Assembly (NCBI GenBank): GCA_024635795.1
Contig: JAGXIH010000017.1
Span: forward strand, 248,001 to 312,000
Direction: 5' to 3'
Length of the DNA stretch: 64,000 nt
Origin: Salegentibacter sp.
GTDB taxonomy: Bacteria > Bacteroidota > Bacteroidia > Flavobacteriales > Flavobacteriaceae
The notes under the pieces are model-generated. The model made no database searches, was not told the origin of the DNA, and worked only from the letters and a program-made list of their open reading frames with translations. Shown here piece after piece: positions 46,293 through 54,845 of this stretch; the stretch's first letter is position 1; each line of letters starts with the position of its first letter. The translations under genes were made by a program, and so were the position numbers.

Positions 46293-46300
46293 TAATTTTG
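46293..46300 (+). promoter_or_regulatory. -7 element upstream of acetyltransferase copy 2
   Basis: TAATTTTG, an exact TAnnTTTG match, 29 bases before the ATG at 46330. It suggests separate transcription of copy 2 with aspartate kinase. Confidence 0.45.
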
Positions 46301-46329
46301 AATTATAACCAACTTTAAAATCAGAAACT

Positions 46330-46815
46330 ATGAGTGTCGATTACAATATCAGGGAAGCTAAACGCGAGGATATGCCAGCGGTTCTTGAACTTATAAAAGA
46401 ACTGGCAGAATACGAAAATGCCGCCGAGGAGGTAGAGATACATCTGGAGGATTTGATAAAAGAAGGTTTTGAAGAGGAACACTTTAAATGCTTTGTGGCC
46501 GATGTAAAAGGTAGGATCGAAGGAATGGCATTGGTTTATTTCCGCTTCTCTACCTGGAAAGGTCGTACCGTTCACCTTGAAGATCTTATTGTGCGTAAAA
46601 AAATGCGAGGTACCGGCCTTGGTGGCGCTCTTTACAACCATGTGGTAAAATATGCTTACGATAACGACGTTAAACGTGTAGAATGGGTGGTTTCTGAAGG
46701 CAACAAGAATGCTATCGAATTCTATGAAAACACCGGTGCCGATATTAAGAAAAACTGGTACACCGTGCATATGGACGAAAGCGGAATTCAGAAAAACGTT
46801 GAAAAACTAGAATGA
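46330..46815 (+). CDS. GNAT acetyltransferase, SSAT-like (copy 2)
   Basis: A 161-aa GNAT protein, paralogue of the gene just upstream: LELIKELAEYE, FSTWKGRTVHLEDLIV, the CoA loop RKKMRGTGLGGALY and VKRVEWVV are shared. The VLDWN stretch of copy 1 reads VSEGN here, so substrate preference may differ. It has its own promoter element and overlaps the aspartate kinase start by 4 bp (ATGA), giving translational coupling. Function beyond N-acetylation of a small amine is not predictable. Confidence 0.86.
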   Translation: MSVDYNIREAKREDMPAVLELIKELAEYENAAEEVEIHLEDLIKEGFEEEHFKCFVADVKGRIEGMALVYFRFSTWKGRTVHLEDLIVRKKMRGTGLGGALYNHVVKYAYDNDVKRVEWVVSEGNKNAIEFYENTGADIKKNWYTVHMDESGIQKNVEKLE

Positions 46816-48062
46816 AAATATACAAGTTTGGAGGAGCTTCAGTAAAAGATTCTCAAGCCGTAAAAAATCTATTAAAAATACTAACGTCTCAAGACCATGG
46901 CAAGCTCCTTATCGTTATTTCAGCGATGGGGAAAACCACAAATGCCATTGAAAAGATAGTCGCGGAATACCTGGAAGAGCAAAAGGTTCCGGAAGGAATT
47001 CAGGAATTAGAAAATTCCCATCTTCAAATAGCAAAAGAATTATTCCCCGAGTCTTCCCATCCGGTTTATTCAAAAATAACCGGTTTAATTGAGGAGATCC
47101 GGAATTTTATGGAGCATAATAAATCCAACCGCTATGATTATGTGTATGATCAGATCGTGAGTTACGGGGAGTTGCTTTCTACTGCTATAATTAGTGAATA
47201 CCTTAATTTTCAAAATTATAAAAATACCTGGTTGGATGCTAGAACAGTCATAAAAACTGACAGTACCTACCGGGACGCCCAGGTAAACTGGGAGGAAACC
47301 CAGGAAGCCATCGAAAAGAATATTAACAGAAACCAGGTAAACATCACCCAGGGATTCATCGCTTCAGATGCCGATAATTTCACCACTACCCTTGGCCGGG
47401 AAGGAAGCGATTATACCGCAGGGATCTTCGCCTATTGCCTAAATGCAGAAAGCCTTATCATCTGGAAAGATGTTCCCGGAGTACTCAATGCCGATCCACG
47501 GGAATTCACTCAAACTTCTCTGCTAAACCAGATCTCTTACGAGGAAGCCATTGAGCTCGCCTTCTACGGAGCTTCAGTTATACACCCAAAAACCCTGCAA
47601 CCCCTTCAGAAAAAAGAGATTCCGCTTTATGTTAAATCTTTTGTACAACCTGATGGCAAAGGCACCTCGGTAAGGAGAGGTAACCGGATAGAACCTAAAA
47701 TTCCCTGCTTCATTGTGAAGAAAAATCTGGTACTTATTTCACTTTCTTCCCTGGATTTCTCCTTTATGGTGGAAGAAAATATAAGTGAGATCTTCAGGCT
47801 TTTTCACCTGTATCAGATGAAAGTTGATCTCATTCAGAATTCAGCGATCAGTTTTTCAGTTTGTGTAGACAACAGGTTTAATCAGTTGGAGAAGCTTATT
47901 CAGCATTTAAAAGCGAGGTTCAGGGTTAAATATAACACCGGAGTTTCCCTTTACACAATAAGGCATTTTAATGATGCTGCGATAGCCAGCCTGGAAAAAG
48001 ACAAAGAAATCCTTCTGAAGCAAATCACCCGGGACACCGTTCAATTGGTAACGCGTATTTAA
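46812..48062 (+). CDS. Aspartate kinase, monofunctional
   Basis: Phosphorylates aspartate, the first step toward lysine, threonine and methionine. The 416-aa protein starts MKIYKFGGASVKDS (the KFGG catalytic loop) and has TTLGREGSDYTAGI (nucleotide site) and VPGVLNADPRE. The last 110 residues contain a weak ACT-type regulatory region (VEENISEIFRLFHLYQMKVDLI), shorter and more divergent than the double ACT domain of feedback-sensitive enzymes. It overlaps the second acetyltransferase gene by 4 bp, an uncommon partner. The lysine pathway enzymes that follow are not nearby. Confidence 0.88.
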   Translation: MKIYKFGGASVKDSQAVKNLLKILTSQDHGKLLIVISAMGKTTNAIEKIVAEYLEEQKVPEGIQELENSHLQIAKELFPESSHPVYSKITGLIEEIRNFMEHNKSNRYDYVYDQIVSYGELLSTAIISEYLNFQNYKNTWLDARTVIKTDSTYRDAQVNWEETQEAIEKNINRNQVNITQGFIASDADNFTTTLGREGSDYTAGIFAYCLNAESLIIWKDVPGVLNADPREFTQTSLLNQISYEEAIELAFYGASVIHPKTLQPLQKKEIPLYVKSFVQPDGKGTSVRRGNRIEPKIPCFIVKKNLVLISLSSLDFSFMVEENISEIFRLFHLYQMKVDLIQNSAISFSVCVDNRFNQLEKLIQHLKARFRVKYNTGVSLYTIRHFNDAAIASLEKDKEILLKQITRDTVQLVTRI

Positions 48063-48095
48063 ACCCACACCTGGGCCTACCACGCCTGTTAATTT

Positions 48096-48118
48096 CATGT
48101 TATTCTGAAGCTTGTTTT
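48096..48118. repeat. Relic of a flavobacterial TTCTGAA-type repeat
   Basis: The stretch around TTATTCTGAAG (48100-48110) and CTTGTTTTAG resembles degenerate copies of the dispersed GTCATTCTGAACTTGTTTCAG-like palindrome common between flavobacterial genes. The 11-base TTATTCTGAAG recurs at 49939-49949. Confidence 0.35.
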
Positions 48119-48175
48119 AGGGAATTTTTTAATTCATCCTTATCTTCCAACATATACGAAAAATTAAAAAATATT

Positions 48176-48826
48176 ATGGAAAGGATACTTATCGCAGGAG
48201 CGACAGGAAGTACAGGAAAAAGGGTGATAGAAATTCTTAACAATACTCAAAATTTTAAGCCAATCGCTATGATTCGGGATGAGTCTCAAAAGCAGATGTT
48301 TGACGATATGGAAGTCGAAACTGTTTTTGCCGATCTCGAAGATGATCTGGAGCACGCGTTCGAAAAGATTGACCGGGTGATCTTTGCAGCCGGTTCCGGC
48401 AGCAAGACAGGGCCCGACAAAACTACCAGCGTAGACCAGGAAGGTGCAAAAAAAATGGTGGATGCTGCCAAAAAATTCAAGGTAAAAAAATTCATCATGC
48501 TTAGCGCGATGGGTACCGATGATCCTTCTCAAAATAAGGATCTTGAACATTATCTGAAAGCCAAAAAAGAAGCCGACGATTATCTTGTGGATAGCGGGAT
48601 TCCTTATACTATTGTAAGACCCGGCGCCTTAAATGATGATCTTGGGCTCGCTAAAGTGAAAATTGCGCCAAAACTTGAAGAGCGCGGAGAGATCTCCCGT
48701 GATGATGTGGCTTTTTTACTGGTAATGTGTCTGGCCGACCCACTGGCCAAGAATATGGCTTTTGAGGCTTTAGAAGGCGAAGAATCTATAAAATCGGCTC
48801 TTATTGAATTAAGCCAGAACAATTAA
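48176..48826 (+). CDS. Atypical SDR/NAD(P)H-binding protein
   Basis: A 216-aa Rossmann-fold protein of the NmrA/atypical SDR type. The dinucleotide-binding Gly motif is in LIAGATGSTGKRV (residues 5-17). The central LSAMGTDDPSQ and the SGIPYTIVRPGAL stretches match the NAD(P)H-binding domain family. There is no classical YxxxK catalytic pair apart from HYLKAKKEADD, so it may be a reductase or a redox-sensing protein. It ends before a strong bidirectional terminator. Confidence 0.83.
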   Translation: MERILIAGATGSTGKRVIEILNNTQNFKPIAMIRDESQKQMFDDMEVETVFADLEDDLEHAFEKIDRVIFAAGSGSKTGPDKTTSVDQEGAKKMVDAAKKFKVKKFIMLSAMGTDDPSQNKDLEHYLKAKKEADDYLVDSGIPYTIVRPGALNDDLGLAKVKIAPKLEERGEISRDDVAFLLVMCLADPLAKNMAFEALEGEESIKSALIELSQNN

Positions 48827-48840
48827 GATCTTAAAACTAA

Positions 48841-48882
48841 AAGGTCTGCTTTCAGAATTATTTCAGAAAGCAGACCTTTTTT
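48841..48882. terminator. Bidirectional terminator between SDR and dehydrogenase genes
   Basis: AAGGTCTGCTTTC (48841-48853) pairs with GAAAGCAGACCTT (48866-48878) in a perfect 13-bp stem followed by a T tract; A residues precede it. Confidence 0.93.
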
Positions 48883-48903
48883 ATTTTAATTAGCCGGAAA
48901 ATA

Positions 48904-49884
48904 CTATTTCTTATCTCCTTTCCCGAATTTTCCAATAATTTTCTCTGCGATAACACTGGCCAGTTTTTCGTGAGATTCCACCGTCCAACCGGCAACATGC
49001 GGACTAAAAATAACATTTTGTAAAAACATTAGTTCCTGCATTGCCTGCGGAATTTTGTTATCTACACTAAGAGCGATATTCTTCTTATTTGAAAAAAGAC
49101 TTTCAAAAGAATCTTTCTCATATTCCAATACGTCCAGACCTGCTCCCAGGATTCTACCATCTTTTAGTGCTTCAACAAGGTCTTCGGTAACCACACATTT
49201 TCCGCGGGCAGTATTGATAAACCAGAACGGTTTATTAAATTTTCCGATGAATTCCTTATTTATCATCTGGTTTGTTTCCGTAGTTAAAGGGGTATGCAGG
49301 CTTACCACATCTACCTTTTTGGCAAAATCTTCAAAGGATACCTGTTTGGCATTTTCATCTCCTACATTCTCCTTTATATCATAGCAAACCACTTCCACTT
49401 CAAAACCTTTCAGCTTTTTGGCAAAGGCCTTTCCCATATTTCCATATCCTATAATTCCCACAGTTTTTCCATCAAGTTCCAGGCCTCGGTTTTCTTCCCG
49501 GTGCCATAGTCCATCTCTTACTTCGCGATCGGCCTTATTCAGCTTATTAAAGAGGGATAATAGCATTCCCAGGGAATGTTCGGCTACTGCATTTCTGTTC
49601 CCTTCAGGTGCAGAGAACAGCTCTATATTGTGCTCCTTGGCATATTCAACATCAATACTCTCAAGACCGGCACCGACTCTCGCGATAAACTTCAGGTTTG
49701 GTGCCGCATCAATAAATTCCCTGTCGATGGTATACCGGCTTCTAATCACGATCCCATCATATAAATGCTGATTGGCCAGGGTATCTTCCCTGGTTTGGGT
49801 GTAGCCTTCAATATTATGGTGTCCGGCTTCCTCAAGTTGTTTTATAAGAGTTGGGTGATTGGTGTCGGCGTGTAATATGATCAT
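48904..49884 (-). CDS. D-2-hydroxyacid dehydrogenase (SerA-like)
   Basis: A 326-aa NAD-dependent dehydrogenase of the D-isomer family. The NAD motif is GIIGYGNMGKAF (about residues 147-158), with the catalytic Arg in NTARGK and the catalytic His in FSPHVAGWT. The closest functional types are 3-phosphoglycerate dehydrogenase and hydroxypyruvate/glyoxylate reductases. It lacks the C-terminal ACT domain of long SerA enzymes. It is a single gene, convergent with the SDR gene, with a 253-bp gap upstream. Confidence 0.88.
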   Translation of the reverse strand: MIILHADTNHPTLIKQLEEAGHHNIEGYTQTREDTLANQHLYDGIVIRSRYTIDREFIDAAPNLKFIARVGAGLESIDVEYAKEHNIELFSAPEGNRNAVAEHSLGMLLSLFNKLNKADREVRDGLWHREENRGLELDGKTVGIIGYGNMGKAFAKKLKGFEVEVVCYDIKENVGDENAKQVSFEDFAKKVDVVSLHTPLTTETNQMINKEFIGKFNKPFWFINTARGKCVVTEDLVEALKDGRILGAGLDVLEYEKDSFESLFSNKKNIALSVDNKIPQAMQELMFLQNVIFSPHVAGWTVESHEKLASVIAEKIIGKFGKGDKK

Positions 49885-49928
49885 TTCTATTTGTTTTAAT
49901 TCTGAAAAAAATTATGAAACATCTGTCT

Positions 49929-49948
49929 TTCAGAAGCTTTATTCTGAA
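49929..49948. repeat. Palindrome in the 253-bp gap
   Basis: TTCAGAA (49929-49935) and TTCTGAA (49942-49948) form a perfect 7-bp stem with a 6-base loop. It fits a degenerate dispersed repeat. The rest of 49885-50137 holds nothing I can support. Confidence 0.45.
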
Positions 49949-50137
49949 GTCCCAAATGCAATTGGCTAAGATAAAGAATGATGCCGAAACAAGGAAAAAT
50001 GGAGGCCGGAGGTTCTAAAAACCAAGCTTGATTTTTGATAAATAGAAAAAGAGAAAATTTTCGAAGATATGCTTAGTAATAATGAAAAACGGCCTGGTTT
50101 CAATTACTGAATCTGTGCCTCAAATTCTCATCAATGA

Positions 50138-50503
50138 TTATATTTTAGGATAGTCATCTATCGTTAAGGAACTGGCTACATTCCCCGTATGTTTTAAAGT
50201 GAGTTTTTCAAAGAGCATAATATGTGCTTCTTCCCCGTCATCTGTTTTGGGACAATGCTTCACCCCTTTGGGAACCACCAACATTTCTCCTTCTTTCAAA
50301 GTTTCTGTTCTATCTTCAAATTGAATATAAAGTTTGCCTTTTATTACCTGAAAAAGCTCGTCTTCTTCGTCATGTACATGCCATACAAATTCTCCGGTTA
50401 CTTTTGCCAGTAAAACCTGCATATCATTAACTACTGCAATTTGATGCGGATGCCAGTGTTCACTAAATTTGGTAAGCTTCTCTTGTATATTGATAGTTTT
50501 CAT
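50138..50503 (-). CDS. Cupin-domain protein
   Basis: A 121-aa single-cupin protein. Cupin motif 1 is visible as VWHVHDEEDELFQVIKGKL (with a His-x-His pair followed by Glu) and motif 2 as VVPKGVKHCPKT, so a metal-binding site is likely. Such small cupins can be isomerases, dioxygenases or sensors, and the sequence does not decide which. It lies 12 bp downstream of mgtE on the same strand, probably the last gene of that long transcript. Confidence 0.85.
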   Translation of the reverse strand: MKTINIQEKLTKFSEHWHPHQIAVVNDMQVLLAKVTGEFVWHVHDEEDELFQVIKGKLYIQFEDRTETLKEGEMLVVPKGVKHCPKTDDGEEAHIMLFEKLTLKHTGNVASSLTIDDYPKI

Positions 50504-50515
50504 AGTATATGTATT

Positions 50516-51865
50516 CTAAAAACCAAGAATTACTTTAGACAAATAAAAGAATAGAAAAATCCCTAAGATATCATTGCTGGTAGTAATAAATGGTCCGGTG
50601 GCAATTGCAGGATCAATACCGCGCTTATCAAGAATAATTGGCACAAAAGTCCCTATTAATGCCGCTAAAATAATAACGCTTAGCAATGAAAGAGCTATAG
50701 AAAGACTCACAAGTTGTGGCTGGCCCACAATAAGCCCAAAAACGATTATTAATAAGCCCAGAACAACACCATTGATAAGACTGAGACTAAGTTCTTTTAA
50801 GAGTCGCTTAAAGAGGCTGCCTCTAAGATTATTATTAGCAAGTCCCTGAACTATTATCGCACTGGATTGCACTCCCACATTTCCGGCCATCGCCGCGATT
50901 AGCGGTGTGAAAAAGAATAAAACCGGAAATTTCGCCAAGGCATCGTCAAAACCCTGCATCACGTAAACACTCCCCAAACCTCCAAAAAGGCCCAGTACCA
51001 ACCAGGGCAATCTTGCACGTGTAAGACGCCATACACTATCATCGGCTTCTACTCCTTCAGAGATACCTGCCGCCATCTGGTAATCTTTTTCGGCTTCCTC
51101 TTTGATGAAATCCACGATATCATCAATGGTCACACGGCCTACGAGACGTCCCATTTCATCAACAACGGGAATTGCCTCCAGGTCATATTTCTGCATTATT
51201 CTGGCTACTTCTTCCCCGTCTGTATGTACGTTAACATAATCTACCTGCGGAATATAAATATCGCTGATGTTGGCACGACTTGGTGCGGTAAGTAAATCTT
51301 TTAAAGATAATCTTCCCTTTAATTTATTTTTATCGTCTACAACATAAATGGAATGAACCCGGGTCACGTTCTCAGCCTGTTGACGCATTTCGGTCATACA
51401 ACCGGTTACACTCCAGTTTTCATTAACCTTTACGAGCTCCTTAGCCATAAGACCACCGGCAGAATCTTCATCATACCGCAACAGCTCCACGATGTTATCA
51501 GCGTGTTCCTCATCGGCCATTTCGGCGATAACATTTTGCTGGCGTTCCAGGGAAAGTTCAGAAATGATATCGGCAGCATCATCCGTATCCATTTCCTCCA
51601 GCTCGTCGGCGATTTCTTTTGGAGTAAGGGCGTCGAGAATGCGTTCCCTAACATTTTCCTCAAGTTCCATTAGAGCCTCGGCCGTTTTCTGGCTGTCTAG
51701 TAACTTAACTACATAAACCGCGTCATCCAGACTTAGCTCGGTAAGTATTTCAGCAATGTCAGCATGGTGAATGTCTTCAAGATGCAAGAGAACCTCCTCG
51801 TCGTGCTTTTCTTCTACGAGGTATTTAATTTTCTCTATTAACTCATTGCTGATTTGAAATTGCAT
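50516..51865 (-). CDS. mgtE: Magnesium transporter MgtE
   Basis: A Mg2+ channel of 449 aa with the MgtE layout: an N-terminal helical domain (about residues 1-130, with [15 protein letters not shown]), two CBS domains (about 135-255) that sense Mg2+, and a five-helix pore domain (about 280-449; the conserved [11 protein letters not shown] is visible). It overlaps the 3' end of rsmA by 23 bp, and the pair is a frequent neighbourhood in Bacteroidota. Confidence 0.94.
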   Translation of the reverse strand: MQFQISNELIEKIKYLVEEKHDEEVLLHLEDIHHADIAEILTELSLDDAVYVVKLLDSQKTAEALMELEENVRERILDALTPKEIADELEEMDTDDAADIISELSLERQQNVIAEMADEEHADNIVELLRYDEDSAGGLMAKELVKVNENWSVTGCMTEMRQQAENVTRVHSIYVVDDKNKLKGRLSLKDLLTAPSRANISDIYIPQVDYVNVHTDGEEVARIMQKYDLEAIPVVDEMGRLVGRVTIDDIVDFIKEEAEKDYQMAAGISEGVEADDSVWRLTRARLPWLVLGLFGGLGSVYVMQGFDDALAKFPVLFFFTPLIAAMAGNVGVQSSAIIVQGLANNNLRGSLFKRLLKELSLSLINGVVLGLLIIVFGLIVGQPQLVSLSIALSLLSVIILAALIGTFVPIILDKRGIDPAIATGPFITTSNDILGIFLFFYLSKVILGF

Positions 51866-52673
51866 AGGGTTGAATTTTAAGGGTCAATTCAATAAATTCC
51901 TGATGCCCCAGTTGCTCGGGACGCTTTCCAAAGATAGCATCTTCCCTTAAATTATCGGGTAGATTGAAGATTTTTAAGCTATTTCTAAGAGTTTTTCGGC
52001 GTTGGTTGAAGGCTGTTTTAACAACCCTGAAAAAAAGTTTCTCATCGCAGGCTAATTTCAGGTTTTCCTTTCGGGTTAACCTCAAAACTCCACTCTCTAC
52101 CTTAGGCGGCGGACTAAAAACCGTAGGAGGAACCGTAAAAAGATATTCGGCCTCAAAAAAGGCCTGGACCAGAACCGATAGGATTCCGTAGGTTTTATTG
52201 CCTTCTTTTTCACAAATACGTTTGGCAACCTCTTTCTGGAACATTCCTGAAAATTCAGGGATCTGGTTCCGCATTTCCAGGACCTTAAACACGATCTGGG
52301 TTGAAATATTATATGGGAAATTCCCGATTACAGCAAATGGCTCATTGCCAAAAATTTGAGATAGGTCATACTTCAAAACATCTTTCTCGTGAATTCTGCC
52401 TTCAAGTTGGGGATAATTCTCCCGGAGATAAGTAACACTTTCGGTATCGATCTCGATCACGTGAACTTCAGCGTCCTTTTTCAGCAAGTATTTGGTCAAC
52501 ACACCCATCCCAGGCCCAATTTCCAGTACCTTTTTATAACCCGAGAGACTTAAAGTATCTGCAATTCTTTCAGCAATATTTTCATCGGTAAGAAAGTGTT
52601 GTCCCAGATGTTTTTTTGCTCTAACCTCAGATTCTGAAAAGTGAGCTGTATGTTTTTTTTGAAATTTCCCCAT
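51843..52673 (-). CDS. rsmA: 16S rRNA dimethyladenosine transferase
   Basis: RsmA (KsgA) dimethylates two adjacent adenosines in the helix 45 loop of 16S rRNA, a late step in small-subunit assembly. The 276-aa protein has [18 protein letters not shown] at its start, SAM motif [12 protein letters not shown] and the catalytic NFPYNIST. The C-terminal helical domain is present. It overlaps mgtE by 23 bp and follows DUF4286 by 15 bp. Confidence 0.95.
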   Translation of the reverse strand: MGKFQKKHTAHFSESEVRAKKHLGQHFLTDENIAERIADTLSLSGYKKVLEIGPGMGVLTKYLLKKDAEVHVIEIDTESVTYLRENYPQLEGRIHEKDVLKYDLSQIFGNEPFAVIGNFPYNISTQIVFKVLEMRNQIPEFSGMFQKEVAKRICEKEGNKTYGILSVLVQAFFEAEYLFTVPPTVFSPPPKVESGVLRLTRKENLKLACDEKLFFRVVKTAFNQRRKTLRNSLKIFNLPDNLREDAIFGKRPEQLGHQEFIELTLKIQPYAISNQQ

Positions 52674-52688
52674 TATATACTAGTGTTT

Positions 52689-53006
52689 CTAATCAGACTC
52701 CTGTTCGGTGATCACCTCAAGTTCAGTACGAAAAGCCACCATTTTCCCTTCAAAGGCTTTTCCACGGGAGCGCAGGTCCTGAGCATGCTCCTGATAATAA
52801 TTCTGAAGGCTTTCCTTATCTGGTGCTGTATACTGCACAGAATAGGTAATTCCTCCCATTTCTTCTTTTACCATAACACGGGTCATAAGAGCTTTTATGA
52901 ACTTTCCGGTTTTTAGCATATCGGGGATATGCTCGGTTTTCATCCAGTCCAGCCATTGCTCATGGACAGACTCTTCGATATTAATGGTGACATTATAGAT
53001 GTACAT
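52689..53006 (-). CDS. DUF4286 family protein
   Basis: A protein of about 105 aa from a small Bacteroidota family with ferredoxin-like fold features (MYIYNVTINIEESVHEQWLDWM at the start, then YSVQYTAPD). Function is unknown. An upstream in-frame start at 53063 would overlap the TPR gene stop by 47 bp and adds 19 residues that do not look family-like, so the ATG at 53006 is preferred. It sits between the TPR gene and rsmA. Confidence 0.82.
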   Translation of the reverse strand: MYIYNVTINIEESVHEQWLDWMKTEHIPDMLKTGKFIKALMTRVMVKEEMGGITYSVQYTAPDKESLQNYYQEHAQDLRSRGKAFEGKMVAFRTELEVITEQESD

Positions 53007-53016
53007 AGGGAATATT

Positions 53017-54798
53017 TTATTCGATGGTATCGCCTCGAAGGCGACGGAATTTTTTACGGGCATCTACAAAATAAATGCTATCGGCAAAGTTAAAGATAAT
53101 TTGCTCGTAATATTCCTTTGCCTTTTCAGGATTATTGAGATTCTTAGCATAGAGTTCGGCAAGGTAATAATTAGCATTATCGGCAAGGATATCAGTATTA
53201 AAAAGGCTGATAATTTCCAGGTAATTCGATTCTGCCTTTTCAAATTCCTCCATGGTTTCGTAGAGTTGTGCCTGTTTCAAAAGGACTTCATCTTCTATTT
53301 TCTCTCCTTTATGATCGGCAAGAATATCGTCCAGCATTACTATCGCAGCTTCATTTTTCCCCTGAAAAGCCATAAGATCGGCCCTGGCATATTTTTTTAA
53401 TGCAACCTGAGCTGTATCTTCAATAGAATTATCCTCGATCAATAAACTGAGTTCCATTGCATCGTTAGCGATTAGCTGAGATGTAGAAGATTTAAGAACG
53501 TCCAACTGGGTTTTAGCCCACTTAAAATCTCCTTTAAAATAACTGGTTTTAGCTACTTTAAAACGGGCCTGTTGGGACATCGCGTCATTTTTCATGAGAT
53601 TTTGTACCTGGGAGTAATAGATAAGGGCTTCATTGAATTTCTCTTCCAGCACCAGCACATCTGCCAGTTCCATTTTTACCCGGGCTTTGTCGTAATTTGA
53701 ACGAGTTATTTCTGATAATTTCCTGAGTTGTTCAATTGCCTGCTCCCGCTCTCCAGCCTTAAAAGCGAGAAAGCGTGCGTAATCCAACTGAAGATCAAGT
53801 GTTTTTAGATCGAGCCCAAATTCCTCAAAAAGCGCCTGATATTCCTTTTCGATCTCTTTAAAATTTGTAGTGGCATCCTTGCCAGCCAGGTTTAGTAAAA
53901 ATCGCTTTCCCTGTAAGACGATATTTTCTGAAGGCGCTTCTTCTATGGCATAGGCCACTATTTCTTTGGCCGCCTGCGAATCACCGGCTCTTTCAGCGAG
54001 AACAGCAAGTTTAAGAATATCCTGCAAACCCGCTTCCCCACGGCGATAGACAGCCTTTTGTTGGGCAAAGGCCTTATCAAAATCTTTCTGCTGAATGAAT
54101 AGCCAAGCCAGCATTTCATTATAAAAAACCTGGGGATTCTCCTGAAGCTTTTTCAACAATAATTTTCGAAAGATCATATTCGCTTCAGAGCCCGAATCTT
54201 CCGAGATATAGCGACCAAATTCCCTGTTGGCCACATGGAACAAATTGGGATTTTCATCAATAAGATCCAGGTAATTATCAAACATCTCTTCGATCTTCCC
54301 CTGTTCGCCATAGATTCTCGCTAACTGAAGATTGAAATTGTGATCGCTGTGAAGCGCCATGCCTTTTTCGTAAGCCTGGGCGGCCTCATCAAGTAAGTTG
54401 TATTTTTCAAAACCCCTGGCGATACCGTAAGCGTAATTAGGCCTTGCATTTATAGCATCCAGGGCTTCTTTGTAAAATTCTTTAGCTTTTTTAGCATCTT
54501 CCCTTAATTCGAAATTATGACCAAGTTCTATAAGCAGATTGGGATTATTAGCAGTGTTTTCCAACTTTTCCCGTAATAATTCCTCTGCGGCATCAAAGTT
54601 TTCCATCTGCTGATAAGATGAAATCACCCCATAGAAGAAAACAGGATTCCCGGGGTTCTCTTTCGCTAATTGCTGGTAGATCTTCAGGGCTTTTTCGTAT
54701 TCACCCTGGTCAAAGAAATTGCGCGCAAGTTCTTCAGACTGGGCATTCAGTTGAAACACCCCGCATAAAAGAACGACTATAAAAAGCAAATTCCGCAT
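53017..54798 (-). CDS. Secreted tetratricopeptide repeat protein
   Basis: A 593-aa protein with a signal peptide (about residues 1-19) and a chain of TPR-like helical hairpins over almost the entire length (ARNFFDQGEYEKALKIYQQLAKENP is the first, with others around 75-110, 115-150 and 490-590). TPR arrays bind other proteins; here probably in the periplasm. Such proteins are common in flavobacterial genomes beside rsmA-DUF4286. There is no catalytic motif. Its promoter is not clear. Confidence 0.88.
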   Translation of the reverse strand: MRNLLFIVVLLCGVFQLNAQSEELARNFFDQGEYEKALKIYQQLAKENPGNPVFFYGVISSYQQMENFDAAEELLREKLENTANNPNLLIELGHNFELREDAKKAKEFYKEALDAINARPNYAYGIARGFEKYNLLDEAAQAYEKGMALHSDHNFNLQLARIYGEQGKIEEMFDNYLDLIDENPNLFHVANREFGRYISEDSGSEANMIFRKLLLKKLQENPQVFYNEMLAWLFIQQKDFDKAFAQQKAVYRRGEAGLQDILKLAVLAERAGDSQAAKEIVAYAIEEAPSENIVLQGKRFLLNLAGKDATTNFKEIEKEYQALFEEFGLDLKTLDLQLDYARFLAFKAGEREQAIEQLRKLSEITRSNYDKARVKMELADVLVLEEKFNEALIYYSQVQNLMKNDAMSQQARFKVAKTSYFKGDFKWAKTQLDVLKSSTSQLIANDAMELSLLIEDNSIEDTAQVALKKYARADLMAFQGKNEAAIVMLDDILADHKGEKIEDEVLLKQAQLYETMEEFEKAESNYLEIISLFNTDILADNANYYLAELYAKNLNNPEKAKEYYEQIIFNFADSIYFVDARKKFRRLRGDTIE

Positions 54799-54845
54799 CT
54801 TGTAAAGATAAGAATTTGACTTGTTTTCCAGTGAAATTCAGGAGT

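Noticed and set aside
50030-50160. Small ORF of 23 codons in the 49885-50137 gap
   Set aside because: No promoter, no family-like sequence, and it ends inside the cupin gene region; chance is sufficient.
53007-53063. Longer DUF4286 reading from 53063
   Set aside because: It would run into the TPR gene on the same strand; the added residues are shadow translation of the TPR 3' end.
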